A DNA stretch of 64,000 bases. Origin: an uncultured Novosphingobium sp. (GTDB lineage: Bacteria > Pseudomonadota > Alphaproteobacteria > Sphingomonadales > Sphingomonadaceae). The position numbers and the translations under genes are program-made. Below are positions 1 through 8,622 of the stretch, one piece after another. The stretch lies in the NCBI GenBank assembly GCA_946886075.1, contig CAMPHR010000009.1, forward strand, positions 1-64,000. The letters are read 5' to 3'. Under the pieces are notes generated by a model. The model made no database searches. It was given only the letters and a program-made list of their open reading frames with translations, and was not told where the DNA came from. How positions within the stretch are numbered: the first letter of the stretch is position 1; each line of letters opens with the position of its first letter.

Positions 1-615
1 GCTGCCCGTCAGCACCACGAACGACGACGAAAGCGGCTTCAGCCACATGTGGCTGCTCTGGACCTGAATGTCCCGGGCCAGCACTTCACTGTGCGCCACC
101 ATCGCCTTCATCTTGGCAAACGGGATTTCCGCCTGGTCCTCGTCGCGGGCGAAGGCATAGCCTTGTCCGCCTTGCAGCCCCTCGACCGCCCAGAACATGA
201 GGGCGAGCGCGGCCAGGAATTCCGACTTGCCGTTTTTGCGCGGGATCCAGAGGCGCAGGATCTGGAAGATGCGCACATGCTCTTCCACCTCCGCGCCTGT
301 CATCGGATCGATGATCTGGATCGGATGTTTCCACCCGAACAGCAGGCGGACAATGATCTCCTGCCACAGGTTGAGGCGGAACGGGACGCCTGCGAAGCGA
401 TCATCCGTCAGCCGGAAAATCTGCGGCCAAAGCTCGACGACATGGTCGGCCTTGGCATGGTCGAACCATGCACCGGGCTGGCCCGCCGCTTTCTTCCACG
501 CGCCGATCGCCCAGGCATAGGCCGGGTCGCTCTCGACCGACGCGAGCCAGGGCGGCAGCGGATCTCCTTCCCGCCACCAGGGCGACAGCGTTACCGCTGC
601 CGACTGGTCGGCCAT
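1..615 (-). CDS. Phage terminase large subunit, N-terminal part
   Basis: The minus strand reads open from an ATG at 615 to the window edge, giving 205 codons of a protein whose 3' end lies outside. Residues 122-135 read LWIPRKNGKSEFLA, a Walker A-type motif of terminase ATPases (classic R/K-x2-G-K-S). An N-terminal region rich in Trp and Pro precedes it, as in P27-type large terminases. The enzyme is the ATP-driven motor that packages and cuts concatemeric phage DNA. It starts 2 bases after the small-subunit gene stops, the usual terminase pair order. The nuclease domain cannot be seen, so whether the gene is complete is unknown. Confidence 0.85.
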   Translation of the reverse strand, partial: MADQSAAVTLSPWWREGDPLPPWLASVESDPAYAWAIGAWKKAAGQPGAWFDHAKADHVVELWPQIFRLTDDRFAGVPFRLNLWQEIIVRLLFGWKHPIQIIDPMTGAEVEEHVRIFQILRLWIPRKNGKSEFLAALALMFWAVEGLQGGQGYAFARDEDQAEIPFAKMKAMVAHSEVLARDIQVQSSHMWLKPLSSSFVVLTGS

Positions 616-616
616 A

Positions 617-1264
617 TCAGTTCGGCCGCTGTCCCGGGGGCGGAGTGTCCATGCTGCCTAGCATGCCGACCCGAGGGCCGACATCAGCGACAGGCTCGCG
701 CGCCTCTTCTTCCGGCTCGCCCTTCCGCTGCGCCGGCACCGCCAGCGCGCCGCCGAACAGGCCCGGGTTGGTTGCCGCCGCGCCCGCCTGATTCTTGAAC
801 AGGTCATATTCGTCATGGGGCGTGAGCCCGAACTGCTTTGACAGCGACATCACGTTATCGAAGCATTCCTGCCGACGACGCACGGCGGGGTGGTCGCGGA
901 TCATGAAGCCGCCCGCGACCGTCTTCACGCGCTGCGTCATGCCTTCCTGCTTCAGCTGATCGTTCAGCGAAACCCAATCGGCATAATAGACGCAGAACAT
1001 GGCGAAGATCATGCGGTGCTGCTCGGGCAAGCGATGCGTGCGCGCCAGGCGCGGTGCCATCTCCCGCCAGACCGCGACGGCACCGGCATAGAGCGGGCCC
1101 TGGTCGATCATCGCGGGCGGCTGCAGCACGTCGCCCGATGTGGATGCCATCAGCAGCTGCGCGACGCGCTCGGCTTCCTCCTCACGCTTGCGCGTGGCGG
1201 ATTTGCGCCGGTTGGGATAGCCCTTCGCTTCCTGATCTGGGTCGGGCCTACGTCCACGCGCCAT
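617..1264 (-). CDS. Phage terminase small subunit (P27 family)
   Basis: The 215-residue protein has a very basic N-terminus (MARGRRPDPDQEAKGYPNRR) followed by a helical region with YAGAVAVWREMAPRL and HRMIFAMFCVYYADWVSLND. This is the typical layout of P27-family small terminases, which recognise phage DNA at the packaging start and recruit the large subunit. The Pro/Gln-rich C-terminus (PPPGQRPN) is probably flexible. The gene directly precedes the large subunit with a 1-base gap. Family assignment rests on size, composition and position. Its upstream neighbour is an HNH endonuclease gene, as is common for packaging modules. Confidence 0.75.
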   Translation of the reverse strand: MARGRRPDPDQEAKGYPNRRKSATRKREEEAERVAQLLMASTSGDVLQPPAMIDQGPLYAGAVAVWREMAPRLARTHRLPEQHRMIFAMFCVYYADWVSLNDQLKQEGMTQRVKTVAGGFMIRDHPAVRRRQECFDNVMSLSKQFGLTPHDEYDLFKNQAGAAATNPGLFGGALAVPAQRKGEPEEEAREPVADVGPRVGMLGSMDTPPPGQRPN

Positions 1265-1440
1265 ACAAAATCACTCCTCGGCCGACCGTCGCGCGGCCCA
1301 CCTCCTTCGCCAAATCGCGCCCGAATTCAGCGCCTTAAAAAAATATCTGGCGCAGAATTTCGCGCCGATTTTTCCGTGTCTGGACCGCCGGTCATGGGGC
1401 CGGGATCGCTAGACTTTGACCACCCCCCCGCATGAAGTGG

Positions 1441-1812
1441 TCAGGTCAGGGGATCGCGGCCGAGGCGGCGGGCCAGGGCGTCGATCGTGGCCTTGCCCGC
1501 AGCCTCGACGGCCTGCTTCATCCCCGAATGGCATGAGGCGCAGCTGGCGACCCACCACTCGACCCGCCAGAACACACCGTCATAGGTGCGATGCGGGTAG
1601 AGGTGGTCAACTAGCGTGGACGGTTCCACCCGATCCTCCAGCGAGCAATACTCGCAGAGAGGATGCCCCCGCCGGAACGTCGCTGCCGCCTTCGACCATC
1701 GGCTTGTATAGCCGCGTGAGGCCGCCGAGCCGCGCCTGTCGTCCGCCTCCTTGCGGGCCTGCGCCTGCGATCGTGCGCCAGCTGGTCGTAACCGCTTTGG
1801 CATGGTCGGCAT
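1441..1812 (-). CDS. HNH endonuclease
   Basis: The gene is read from the internal ATG giving MPTMPKRLRP; an upstream in-frame GTG at 1956 would add 48 residues that look non-coding. The protein has a short basic N-terminus and then an HNH module: HPLCEYC, LVDHLYPHR, and a WVASCASCHSGMK block. That supplies the first zinc CxxC, the HNH histidines and the second CxxC. Phage HNH proteins next to terminase genes often assist DNA cleavage during packaging. A 176-base spacer without a gene separates it from the small terminase. HNH identity is firm; the packaging role is inferred from position. Confidence 0.8.
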   Translation of the reverse strand: MPTMPKRLRPAGARSQAQARKEADDRRGSAASRGYTSRWSKAAATFRRGHPLCEYCSLEDRVEPSTLVDHLYPHRTYDGVFWRVEWWVASCASCHSGMKQAVEAAGKATIDALARRLGRDPLT

Positions 1813-1968
1813 GGCGTCACCCAAAAAGAAGCGGGGCCGATGTCGCCACCAGCCCCGCTTCCAGTTCCAAGGAGAGGAATGCTTGGCTCCCCCCGATCCA
1901 TACGACTGGACCAAGCATATATTTGAAATAGGGCCATTCACTGCGGAAACGGACACCCATTATTTACT

Positions 1969-1983
1969 CCGGAATAATTCCGG
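1969..1983. repeat. Perfect 15-bp palindrome CCGGAATAATTCCGG
   Basis: The palindrome (7-bp arms, 1-base centre) lies in the spacer between the DUF6362 gene and the HNH gene, about 157 bases upstream of the chosen HNH start. On the minus strand it overlaps a possible -10 (AATTAT) 17 bases after TTGCGG, so it could be an operator for the late/packaging transcript. Half-sites GGAAT/ATTCC recur just to its right (1992-2010). Function unproven. Confidence 0.4.
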
Positions 1984-2028
1984 GGGTTGACACATTCCGC
2001 AACCGGAAATGCGTCGTTTCAGCGCGCA

Positions 2029-2496
2029 TCAGAGCAGATCGTGCGACGAACCGTTGCGGTTGAGGCGCACCGCAATGCCGGTGATGGCACGCGAATAGCG
2101 CTTCCGCAGCGCCTCTGCGCCCACCATGACGCCCTCCGATTCGGCAACGTCGCGCCAATCGAAGCCGACCTTGCGCGCCCGCAGCCGCAGCACTGTGGCG
2201 ACCAGCGACCGATCGCGCGGGACGACCCACTCGATCCATGCCCCATCGCCGGTGAGCAGCCGCTCGACCAGATCAACCTGGCCGGAGCGCAGGCCGGGAC
2301 GACCGGGCCGCGTCTCCATCCAGTCACCCTTGCGCACATCGCGGATGACGGCGGGCATGGACGACCGCGAGCAGCTGCGCAGCCACGTGGCCTCTCCATC
2401 AGGCAGGCGCATCAGATAGCCCCAAGCCTCGGCAAGGCGCTCCTGCACCGCCTCAAACGTCCAATACTGCGAACCTTCCACTGCCGGAACCGTCAT
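2029..2496 (-). CDS. DUF6362-like phage protein with C-terminal HTH
   Basis: The 155-residue protein begins with a WTFEAVQERLAEAWGYLMRLP block that resembles the DUF6362 N-terminus. It ends with a sigma-region-4-like helix-turn-helix: FDWRDVAESEGVMVGAEALRKRY followed by SRAITGIAVRLNRNG. Such proteins occur in phages and prophages of alphaproteobacteria, often near the terminase, and are thought to act like late-gene activators or small terminase-like DNA binders. The role is not known. It lies between the primase-helicase and the packaging genes, which fits a switch from replication to late functions. The family call is from memory of the motif. Confidence 0.6.
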   Translation of the reverse strand: MTVPAVEGSQYWTFEAVQERLAEAWGYLMRLPDGEATWLRSCSRSSMPAVIRDVRKGDWMETRPGRPGLRSGQVDLVERLLTGDGAWIEWVVPRDRSLVATVLRLRARKVGFDWRDVAESEGVMVGAEALRKRYSRAITGIAVRLNRNGSSHDLL

Positions 2497-2550
2497 GCTC
2501 TCATCCTTCCACTACTCAACTCTATGAAAAGCCTATATAAATTATTGTAT

Positions 2551-2730
2551 TTGGAAGCTTTGGAAGGATTGGAATGATTATTGTATATTTTCATCACGCA
2601 TGCGCCCGCGCACACGCGCATATGTGAAGAAAACATGCGGACAATCCTTCCAATCCTTCCAGTGGCGCAGAAATCCGCGCTTTCTTCCTTCCAGTGATGC
2701 TTCCGCAACCCTTCCAACCCGGAAGCATTC
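2551..2730. repeat. TTGGAAG-type repeats, candidate phage replication origin
   Basis: This 256-base spacer after the primase-helicase gene holds at least seven copies of TTGGAA or its complement TTCCAA/TTCCAG. They include an inverted pair with 13-base arms, GGAAGGATTGGAA (2562-2574) and TTCCAATCCTTCC (2648-2660). An AT-rich stretch (2525-2590) lies beside them in otherwise GC-rich DNA. Repeats plus an AT-rich segment next to a replicative primase-helicase suggest an origin; this is inference. Confidence 0.45.
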
Positions 2731-2752
2731 GAACCTGTCGCGCCGCCGCCGC

Positions 2753-5700
2753 TCAGAAGTCGGGCACGAAGTCGTCGTCATAAGGCGGGGGCGCGGGCGG
2801 CATGTCGGGAGTTGCAGAGGCCGTGCTGGCGGCCTCATCGGGCAGCGTCGGCACGACGTCGCGCACCTTGCCGTTCTCATCCACGAAGTCGGAGACCTCG
2901 CGCACTAGACGGATGCCGAGCCATTGCATCCCGTCGCTGGCCTTCTTCTGATAGCCTTTGTCGAGCATCGCCTTGGCCAGTCCCTTGTTCGACCAGTCGC
3001 GCTCGCCCGCCGCCTTGCCCCAGGCCAGAAAGACCTCATGCAGCTTCGATGATTGGATGCGGCCTTGCGGATCCGGCACGGTGCAGAGCTTCAGGAAGCG
3101 GCCGAGCGGGTCGCTGGCCTCGCGATATTCGGCCGTCGCGTCCTTCACCGCCTGCGGCTCGATCAGCCCATTGTCGAGCCAGTCGAGCAGCCCGCGCACG
3201 ATATGGTTGAGCACGCCGGCAGCCTCGGCCCGCAACTTGGCGGGCAGCCGCTCGTCGCGATCGCCATCGGCGACATGCGCGTTCCACGGCACCAGCTTCA
3301 TACGCCGCCAGATGCCTTCGTCCGTGCCGGGAATATCCGGCTTGTAGTTGCCGCCGATCGTCAGCTTGAACAGCGGCATCAGGTCGAAGAAGCCGCGATG
3401 CAGCGCGCGCACCGCCATCGGCTCGCCACCCGTCGCCGCCTTGATCAGCGCTTCATTGAGCTTGGCTCCGCGCTCGGGCTCCGAAGCGCGCAGCATGCGC
3501 ACGCCGCCAAGGCGCGCGAGATCCGGCGACGCCTGTTCGCCGCGTTTCTTGATCCCCTGGTCGAGAAAGGTCTCGATCCCGATCGTGCCGCTATAGTCGC
3601 CGACCACATGGGCCCACAGGTCGATCGCGGTCGATTTGCCGTTCGCGCCGAGGCCATACCAGAAATGCAGCTTCTGCTCCGATATGTCGCCGCTGGCGCT
3701 ATACCCGGCCCACTGGTGGAGATAGCGGCGCATGCCGGCGTCGGGCTGGGCCCAGGCCAGGAAGTCGTCATAGATCGGGCTGCTTGCAGCCGCGTCATAG
3801 GTGACGGGCGCGAGCTTGGTGTTTAGATCCTCGCGCCGGTGCGGCTCGAGCGTGACGGTCGAGCCGTTTTCCTTGTCCCGGCGGAAGCGCAGCGTGCCGT
3901 TCAGCACGTTGATCGCGAGCGGATCTCGATCGAAGTCCTCGATCGGCGCGGTCAACCACCGCTTGGCGAGACCGGCGATGCATCCGATCCGACCCGATCC
4001 TTCCGACGCGCGTCCCCATTTGACCATCTGCTCCGACAGGATAACCGGGCCGCTGCTCTTTATCTCGATCAGGCGATCCATGGCGCCTGTGCGTTCGCCG
4101 CTATCCCGGTGTCGCTTCCATTGATCGGCCAGCAACAACGGAACCTTGCCCTCAGTCGGCAACGGCTGATCCGGCTTGGCAAAGCCCGTCGCCGCCACGA
4201 AATCAGCTTCGCGCTGGATCGAGCGCACCGTGTCGAACACCGCCGCCTGCACTTCCGCCGGCAGTGTATCCTTGTCCTGGTCGAGCACCTTCCAGCGGCG
4301 GCCATCCCATCCCAGCCAGCCTTTAGCCGTGGTGACGCGGAAGCTGTTGCCATAGCGGGCGTTGAACCGCTCGGCATTGCCGAGATCCGTGCGCTGGAAT
4401 CCGGCGCACCGCATGTCGAGCAGCATGGGCGCGATATCGAAGCCCTTGGCGACGCCAGCGGCGAAGCTGCGCTCGATATCCTCGGCGGAGACATCCTCGA
4501 CGCCTTCGGCAACTTCGTCGATCGCGTCGTCGGCCATGTCCTGGTCGATCAGCCCCGCGCCGACGCGGCGGCCCATGCCCCATGCGAACAGCGTGACACC
4601 ATCCTTCGTCCGCTCGGCCGAGGCGACAAGCGCCGCCAGCCGCTTCACCGCCACCGCCTTCAGCCGGTCCCGCACTTCCTCCGTCTGGTCGGAGAATTTC
4701 GCCTCCATGGTTCCACCCGGAAGCTTTTGATCCTCGACCACCCACCGGGGGGCCGGGGGGAACTCGGCGTTGAAGAGGCCGCGCCAATAGGACTGGTACT
4801 GCAGCCGGGTCTCTTCGTGGCCGACGCTCGCCGCCAGGTCGGCCAGTTGCTGCCAGATCGCGGCCCTCCCTTCCGGCGTTTCGCGATCGCCAGCTGCCAG
4901 CACGGCCGTCCACACATAGCTGGAGAGCGACAGCGCGCGATCTACCAGATCATCGACCGCCTCTCGGCCGCACTCGCGCACCAGGCTGTCAGGATCATAA
5001 CCATTCGGAAGGGTGGCGATCTTCAGCGACCGACCGGGGCCGACCATGGGCAGGGCGCGGATGCAGGCACGCGACGCGGCCTTGCGCCCCGCCTCATCGC
5101 CATCCATCAGCAGGACCGGGCATTCCGTCACGCGCCAGGCGCGCTCCAGCTGCTCGGGCGTGATGGCCGTTCCCATCGGCGCGACCGCTTCGCCGATCCC
5201 GGCCTGGTCGAGCGCGATCGCATCGAAATAGCCCTCGACCACCAGCAGGCGGCGAGCGACTCGTGCAGCCGGTGCCGCGCGGTGGAGGTTGAACAGCACG
5301 CGGCCCTTGTCGAAATGCTCCGACTGATCGCTGTTCAGATATTTGGGCAGGGCGTCGCCAAAGGCGCGCCCGCCGAAGCCGATCGGCCGACCGCGCGCGT
5401 CGTGAATCGGAACGATGAGGCGATGCCGGAAACGATCGCGCCGACCATTGTCGGTCTCGACGACCAGGCCCGCCGCCATCAGCTGGTCGGCCGCGATGCC
5501 GATCGCCGACACCCCGCCGCGCATGGGCGCAAAGCCAAGGCCGAAACGCTCGATCGACGCGGGCGTAATGCCGCGAGCGGCCAGCGCCTCCATGGCCATG
5601 CCCGTCGGCTCCAGCTGGCGCGCATACCATGCCGCCGCTTCGCCCAGGACTTCGCCGACATGTTCGGCACGGCGTGCGCGCTCGGCCTGCTCGGGAGTGC

Positions 5701-5992
5701 GCGCCGGCATCTCCATCCCGGCCGCTTCCGCCAGCTGCTTCACCGCATCGATGAAGTCCATGCCCTCATGATCGGTGAGCCAGCGCAGCGCGTCGCCATG
5801 CGCGCCGCAGCCGAAGCAGTGATAGAATTCCTTGTCGTCGTTGACCGTGAAGCTGGGCGTCTTCTCGCTATGGAAGGGGCAGCAGCCCTTATGTTCCTTG
5901 CCCTTTTTCTCCAGCTTCACTTTTTGCCCGATCAGGGCGGACAGCGGCGTGCGGGCGCGGAGTTGGTCCAGGAATGAAGTTGGTAGAGACAC
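2753..5992 (-). CDS. Phage primase-helicase (CHC2 zinc finger, Toprim, D5/P4-type helicase)
   Basis: The 1079-residue protein fuses three replication activities. An N-terminal CHC2 zinc finger has Cys38, His41, Cys59 and Cys62. A DnaG-type Toprim domain has the metal-binding Glu in LLVVEGYFDAI (around 253) and DGDE (297-300). A C-terminal D5_N plus superfamily 3-type helicase has Walker A GLGANGKST near residue 778, within the signature YWRG...HQWAGYSASGD region. Such proteins prime and unwind phage DNA at an origin. A proposed origin lies just downstream. The gene is by far the longest in the prophage and appears complete, with an acidic tail (DDDFVPDF). Its start gives MSLPTSFLDQL, the usual primase N-terminus. 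Confidence 0.93.
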   Translation of the reverse strand: MSLPTSFLDQLRARTPLSALIGQKVKLEKKGKEHKGCCPFHSEKTPSFTVNDDKEFYHCFGCGAHGDALRWLTDHEGMDFIDAVKQLAEAAGMEMPARTPEQAERARRAEHVGEVLGEAAAWYARQLEPTGMAMEALAARGITPASIERFGLGFAPMRGGVSAIGIAADQLMAAGLVVETDNGRRDRFRHRLIVPIHDARGRPIGFGGRAFGDALPKYLNSDQSEHFDKGRVLFNLHRAAPAARVARRLLVVEGYFDAIALDQAGIGEAVAPMGTAITPEQLERAWRVTECPVLLMDGDEAGRKAASRACIRALPMVGPGRSLKIATLPNGYDPDSLVRECGREAVDDLVDRALSLSSYVWTAVLAAGDRETPEGRAAIWQQLADLAASVGHEETRLQYQSYWRGLFNAEFPPAPRWVVEDQKLPGGTMEAKFSDQTEEVRDRLKAVAVKRLAALVASAERTKDGVTLFAWGMGRRVGAGLIDQDMADDAIDEVAEGVEDVSAEDIERSFAAGVAKGFDIAPMLLDMRCAGFQRTDLGNAERFNARYGNSFRVTTAKGWLGWDGRRWKVLDQDKDTLPAEVQAAVFDTVRSIQREADFVAATGFAKPDQPLPTEGKVPLLLADQWKRHRDSGERTGAMDRLIEIKSSGPVILSEQMVKWGRASEGSGRIGCIAGLAKRWLTAPIEDFDRDPLAINVLNGTLRFRRDKENGSTVTLEPHRREDLNTKLAPVTYDAAASSPIYDDFLAWAQPDAGMRRYLHQWAGYSASGDISEQKLHFWYGLGANGKSTAIDLWAHVVGDYSGTIGIETFLDQGIKKRGEQASPDLARLGGVRMLRASEPERGAKLNEALIKAATGGEPMAVRALHRGFFDLMPLFKLTIGGNYKPDIPGTDEGIWRRMKLVPWNAHVADGDRDERLPAKLRAEAAGVLNHIVRGLLDWLDNGLIEPQAVKDATAEYREASDPLGRFLKLCTVPDPQGRIQSSKLHEVFLAWGKAAGERDWSNKGLAKAMLDKGYQKKASDGMQWLGIRLVREVSDFVDENGKVRDVVPTLPDEAASTASATPDMPPAPPPYDDDFVPDF

Positions 5993-6069
5993 AGAAACGC
6001 ACCCCGAAAAATCAGGTCAAAAATTCACATCGATGTCGCGGAAGTTGCGGCCGTCAGGACGGCGGCGCG

Positions 6070-6549
6070 CTACTCGCCGTCATGTTCGATCGTCATGGCC
6101 GTAGGATCGTCGCGGTCACCGGCGAGATACATCCAGTAATGCCCCTCGACCGCTTCGATGATCGGCGCAGGCGCAAGGTGGAAGGCAAGCGCGGCCGCAC
6201 CCACCGTCTGCCCCTCCCAGCCCTGGTCCTGCAGGCCGCTCCACACCTGGAGCGCCGTGCCCAACGTGCCGATCGCGTGCAGTTCTATCCCCATGCAGTC
6301 GCGGGCGAGCTCGATCGGCAAGTTGAACACGCTCGCCACCGTCTCGGCAGTGGGCTCGATCGGCTGCGTCAGGGACCAGCGCGCGACGGCCTGGCCGACC
6401 AGCCAGCGGCCCGGCATGCCGGAACCGTCGCTGTCACCGCCCTCCGCGTCCTGCTCGGCATTGTCCTCATCCAGTTCGGTGACGTTCCAGCTGTCCGTTT
6501 CCCGGCCCCAGCGCGTCACCCACGGTTCCTTGACCACCGTAGCCATCAT
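6070..6549 (-). CDS. Hypothetical phage protein, 159 aa
   Basis: No family is recognised. The N-terminal third is acidic and low-complexity (TELDEDNAEQDAEGGDSDGS). The rest is a compact mixed region with AVARWSLTQPIEPTAETVASVFN and EAVEGHYWMYLAGD, which looks like a folded domain with a short helix-turn-helix-like stretch. The start codon overlaps the stop of the upstream methyltransferase-like gene (ATGA-type overlap), so the two are translationally coupled and belong to the leftward early operon. Confidence 0.6.
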   Translation of the reverse strand: MMATVVKEPWVTRWGRETDSWNVTELDEDNAEQDAEGGDSDGSGMPGRWLVGQAVARWSLTQPIEPTAETVASVFNLPIELARDCMGIELHAIGTLGTALQVWSGLQDQGWEGQTVGAAALAFHLAPAPIIEAVEGHYWMYLAGDRDDPTAMTIEHDGE

Positions 6550-7199
6550 TCCTCCCCCAAGAGATCCGGCGCACGAAACGGCGTCAGAACGTCATAAGCA
6601 CAAAGATTGTCGATCGCGGCCGCGTCCCAGACGCACCAGATCACTTCCATCGTCGGGTTGCCCTTGGCGAGGAAATCGGGCCGCCAGTTCAGCGCGTAGA
6701 TCCGCGCCGGCGTCCGCTGCCGCCACAGGCCCGTGCGGACCTCGGCATGCCAGAAGGACGATTTGAGCAGCATCGCCACATAGGTGCAGCCCAGATTATT
6801 CAGCAGATGCCGGATCATTTCGGCCGCCAGCGCGAAGGGCGGGTTCGTCACGACGACGGGCGAAAGCGCCTGCCGGCAGAGCAGAAGATCCTGCTGCGCG
6901 ACGAGGTTGGCCGGATCCGCGACCAGGTCGCTCGCGATCGTCGCAAAGCCCGCGCCTTCAAGTTCCTTCGCGATCGCGCCGCCACGCCCGCACGGCTCCC
7001 ACACCGGGTCAGCATCGGCGCAGGCATCGAGCAGATACTCCCGCTCGGCCGCGATGAACGCGCGCGTCACGCTGGCGGGCGTCGGATAATAGTCGTTCCC
7101 CTGCCGATCGACTTTGGCACCACCGCCGGTCATCATGCGGCCGAGCCCCTTCGGTGCAGGGCCTGCAATCGGCTGCTCAGGAAAAAGGGCATCGGCCAT
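6546..7199 (-). CDS. N6-adenine methyltransferase-like phage protein
   Basis: The 217-residue protein has the sequence features of a class I SAM-dependent DNA methyltransferase. YYPTPASVTRAFI (37-49) is common at the start of phage adenine methylases. VWEPCGRGGAIAKELEGAG (66-84) is the SAM-binding glycine motif. NPPF (119-122) is the catalytic motif IV for N6-adenine methylation. It probably modifies phage DNA or protects it from restriction. No separate target-recognition domain is visible, so it is likely an orphan enzyme. It overlaps the next gene and sits downstream of a zinc-ribbon gene and the beta clamp. Confidence 0.8.
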   Translation of the reverse strand: MADALFPEQPIAGPAPKGLGRMMTGGGAKVDRQGNDYYPTPASVTRAFIAAEREYLLDACADADPVWEPCGRGGAIAKELEGAGFATIASDLVADPANLVAQQDLLLCRQALSPVVVTNPPFALAAEMIRHLLNNLGCTYVAMLLKSSFWHAEVRTGLWRQRTPARIYALNWRPDFLAKGNPTMEVIWCVWDAAAIDNLCAYDVLTPFRAPDLLGEE

Positions 7200-7204
7200 G
7201 GGCG

Positions 7205-7489
7205 TCAGTTTCCAACCGGACCATGCTCGCGAATTGTCGTCGCGCCATCATGATAGTGGATCGAAACGCGGTGCCCTTCAGCACCAGGCGCTGGATCTAC
7301 CGCCAAGCCGAGCATCTTCATCATGTCGAGCATCGGTTTGAACCGAGCGACATAGACATCATAGTCGGCGCGCGTCAGGAGGCTCTCACCACATTTCGGG
7401 CAGGGCTTATCGATCTGATCCTCGCGGATCTCATCGACTGTTTCGCGGTGATCACACCCTTGGGCGTCACACTGTAGGAAAGCGGACAT
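7205..7489 (-). CDS. Small zinc-ribbon phage protein
   Basis: The 94-residue protein starts at the ATG giving MSAFLQCDAQGC, 2 bases after the clamp gene stops. It has Cys pairs CDAQGC (x4) and CPKCGE that could form a zinc ribbon, then a helical part (DYDVYVARFKPMLDMMKMLG) and a beta-rich end. No family is recognised. Zinc ribbons of this size in phage operons often bind DNA or partner proteins; nothing in the sequence says which. Confidence 0.6.
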   Translation of the reverse strand: MSAFLQCDAQGCDHRETVDEIREDQIDKPCPKCGESLLTRADYDVYVARFKPMLDMMKMLGLAVDPAPGAEGHRVSIHYHDGATTIREHGPVGN

Positions 7490-7491
7490 CG

Positions 7492-8622
7492 TCAGACCCT
7501 CAGCGGCATAAGGACATAAAGGCGGGCGGCATCGTCGCTGGTCTGCCACAGCGAGGGCGCGGCAGGATCCGCCAGCTTCACGCGAGCCCGTTCATTCCCG
7601 GAATCCGTGCCTTTCAAGTGCCGCAGCACGTCCAGCAGATAGCTGCCGTTGAACCCGATGCGCAGCGGCTCGCCCTCATACTCGCAGGGCACTTCCTCGC
7701 TGGCCGTGCCGTTCTCCGGGCTTGTCACCTCCAGCGTGACGGCCTGCGCGGCGAAGTTGAAGGCGATCGCCTTCGTCTTGTCGCTGCTGATCGTCAGCAC
7801 CCGCTCCACCGCTTCGGCGAGCACCGAAGGCTCAAACCAGCAGTCCAGCCGGTTGTCGGCGGGAATGACGCGGGTGTAATCCGGAAACTTGCCGTCGATC
7901 AGCTTGCCGGTCAGCACCGTCTTGCCGACCTCGAACCGGAACTTCGTCGTGCTCACCGCCACGCCGACCGTGCCGCCTTCTTCGTCGAGCAGCTGGGCGA
8001 GCGCGGCGACCGCCTTCCGGGGAATGATGATGTCGGGCATGCCGTCCGCGCCTTCAGCGACACCGCAATGGAAGCGCGCCAGCCGGTGCCCGTCGGTGGC
8101 GGCCGCGAACTGGCATTCCGACCCGTTCGGCACATGGAGGAAGATTCCGCCGAGATAATAGCGGGTCTCTTCGGTCGAGATGGCGAAACGCACGCTCTCG
8201 ATCATCTGCACCAGCTGCGTTCCGTCCTGCTCCCATTCCGCGTCCCAATCGCGCGCAGCGAGAACCGGAAAATCATCGGTCGGCAGCGTGGGCAGCTTGA
8301 AGCGGGCCCGGCCGCACTTGATCGTGATGCCGGTGTTGCCGTCCGCCTCGATCTTGGCGACGCCCTCTGCAGGCAGCTTGCCCGCGATCGACGCCAGCAG
8401 GGACGCATCGACGCAGAAGTTCATGGCGCTGTTTGCGCCAGCATCCTCCAGATCGACGGTCTTCTCGACCATGATTTCCAGATCGGTGCCCGTCAGGAAC
8501 ATCTGCCCGGGCGTCGATCGCACCAGCACGGTTGCGCAGATCGGCACCGTCGTGCGCTTCTCGACCACCGCGTTGACCGCCTTCAGCGCGGCGCGGAGCA
8601 CCTTCACATTCACGTTGATCAT
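7492..8622 (-). CDS. Phage-encoded DNA polymerase III beta subunit (sliding clamp)
   Basis: This 376-residue protein is a full-length DnaN-type clamp, the ring that tethers polymerase to DNA. Recognisable landmarks are GRARFKLPTLPTDDFP, DGHRLARF, GKLIDGKFPDYTRVIP, FNGSYLLDVLRHL and the C-terminal LYVLMPLRV (DnaN usually ends VVMPMRL). Three clamp domains fit the length. It sits inside the leftward prophage operon between a ParB-like gene and a zinc-ribbon gene, with 4-base overlaps, so it is not the host dnaN (which normally sits beside dnaA and recF). A phage copy could recruit host polymerase to phage DNA or sequester clamp-binding proteins. Clamp identity is firm; the purpose is inferred. 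Confidence 0.9.
   Translation of the reverse strand: MINVNVKVLRAALKAVNAVVEKRTTVPICATVLVRSTPGQMFLTGTDLEIMVEKTVDLEDAGANSAMNFCVDASLLASIAGKLPAEGVAKIEADGNTGITIKCGRARFKLPTLPTDDFPVLAARDWDAEWEQDGTQLVQMIESVRFAISTEETRYYLGGIFLHVPNGSECQFAAATDGHRLARFHCGVAEGADGMPDIIIPRKAVAALAQLLDEEGGTVGVAVSTTKFRFEVGKTVLTGKLIDGKFPDYTRVIPADNRLDCWFEPSVLAEAVERVLTISSDKTKAIAFNFAAQAVTLEVTSPENGTASEEVPCEYEGEPLRIGFNGSYLLDVLRHLKGTDSGNERARVKLADPAAPSLWQTSDDAARLYVLMPLRV

Noticed and set aside
1969..1983. CCGGAATAATTCCGG palindrome as a terminator
   Set aside because: Arms are short and no T-run follows on either strand; better treated as a possible operator.
3839..5977. 712-residue plus-strand frame opposite the primase-helicase
   Set aside because: High-GC antisense shadow of a clear minus-strand gene; no motif.
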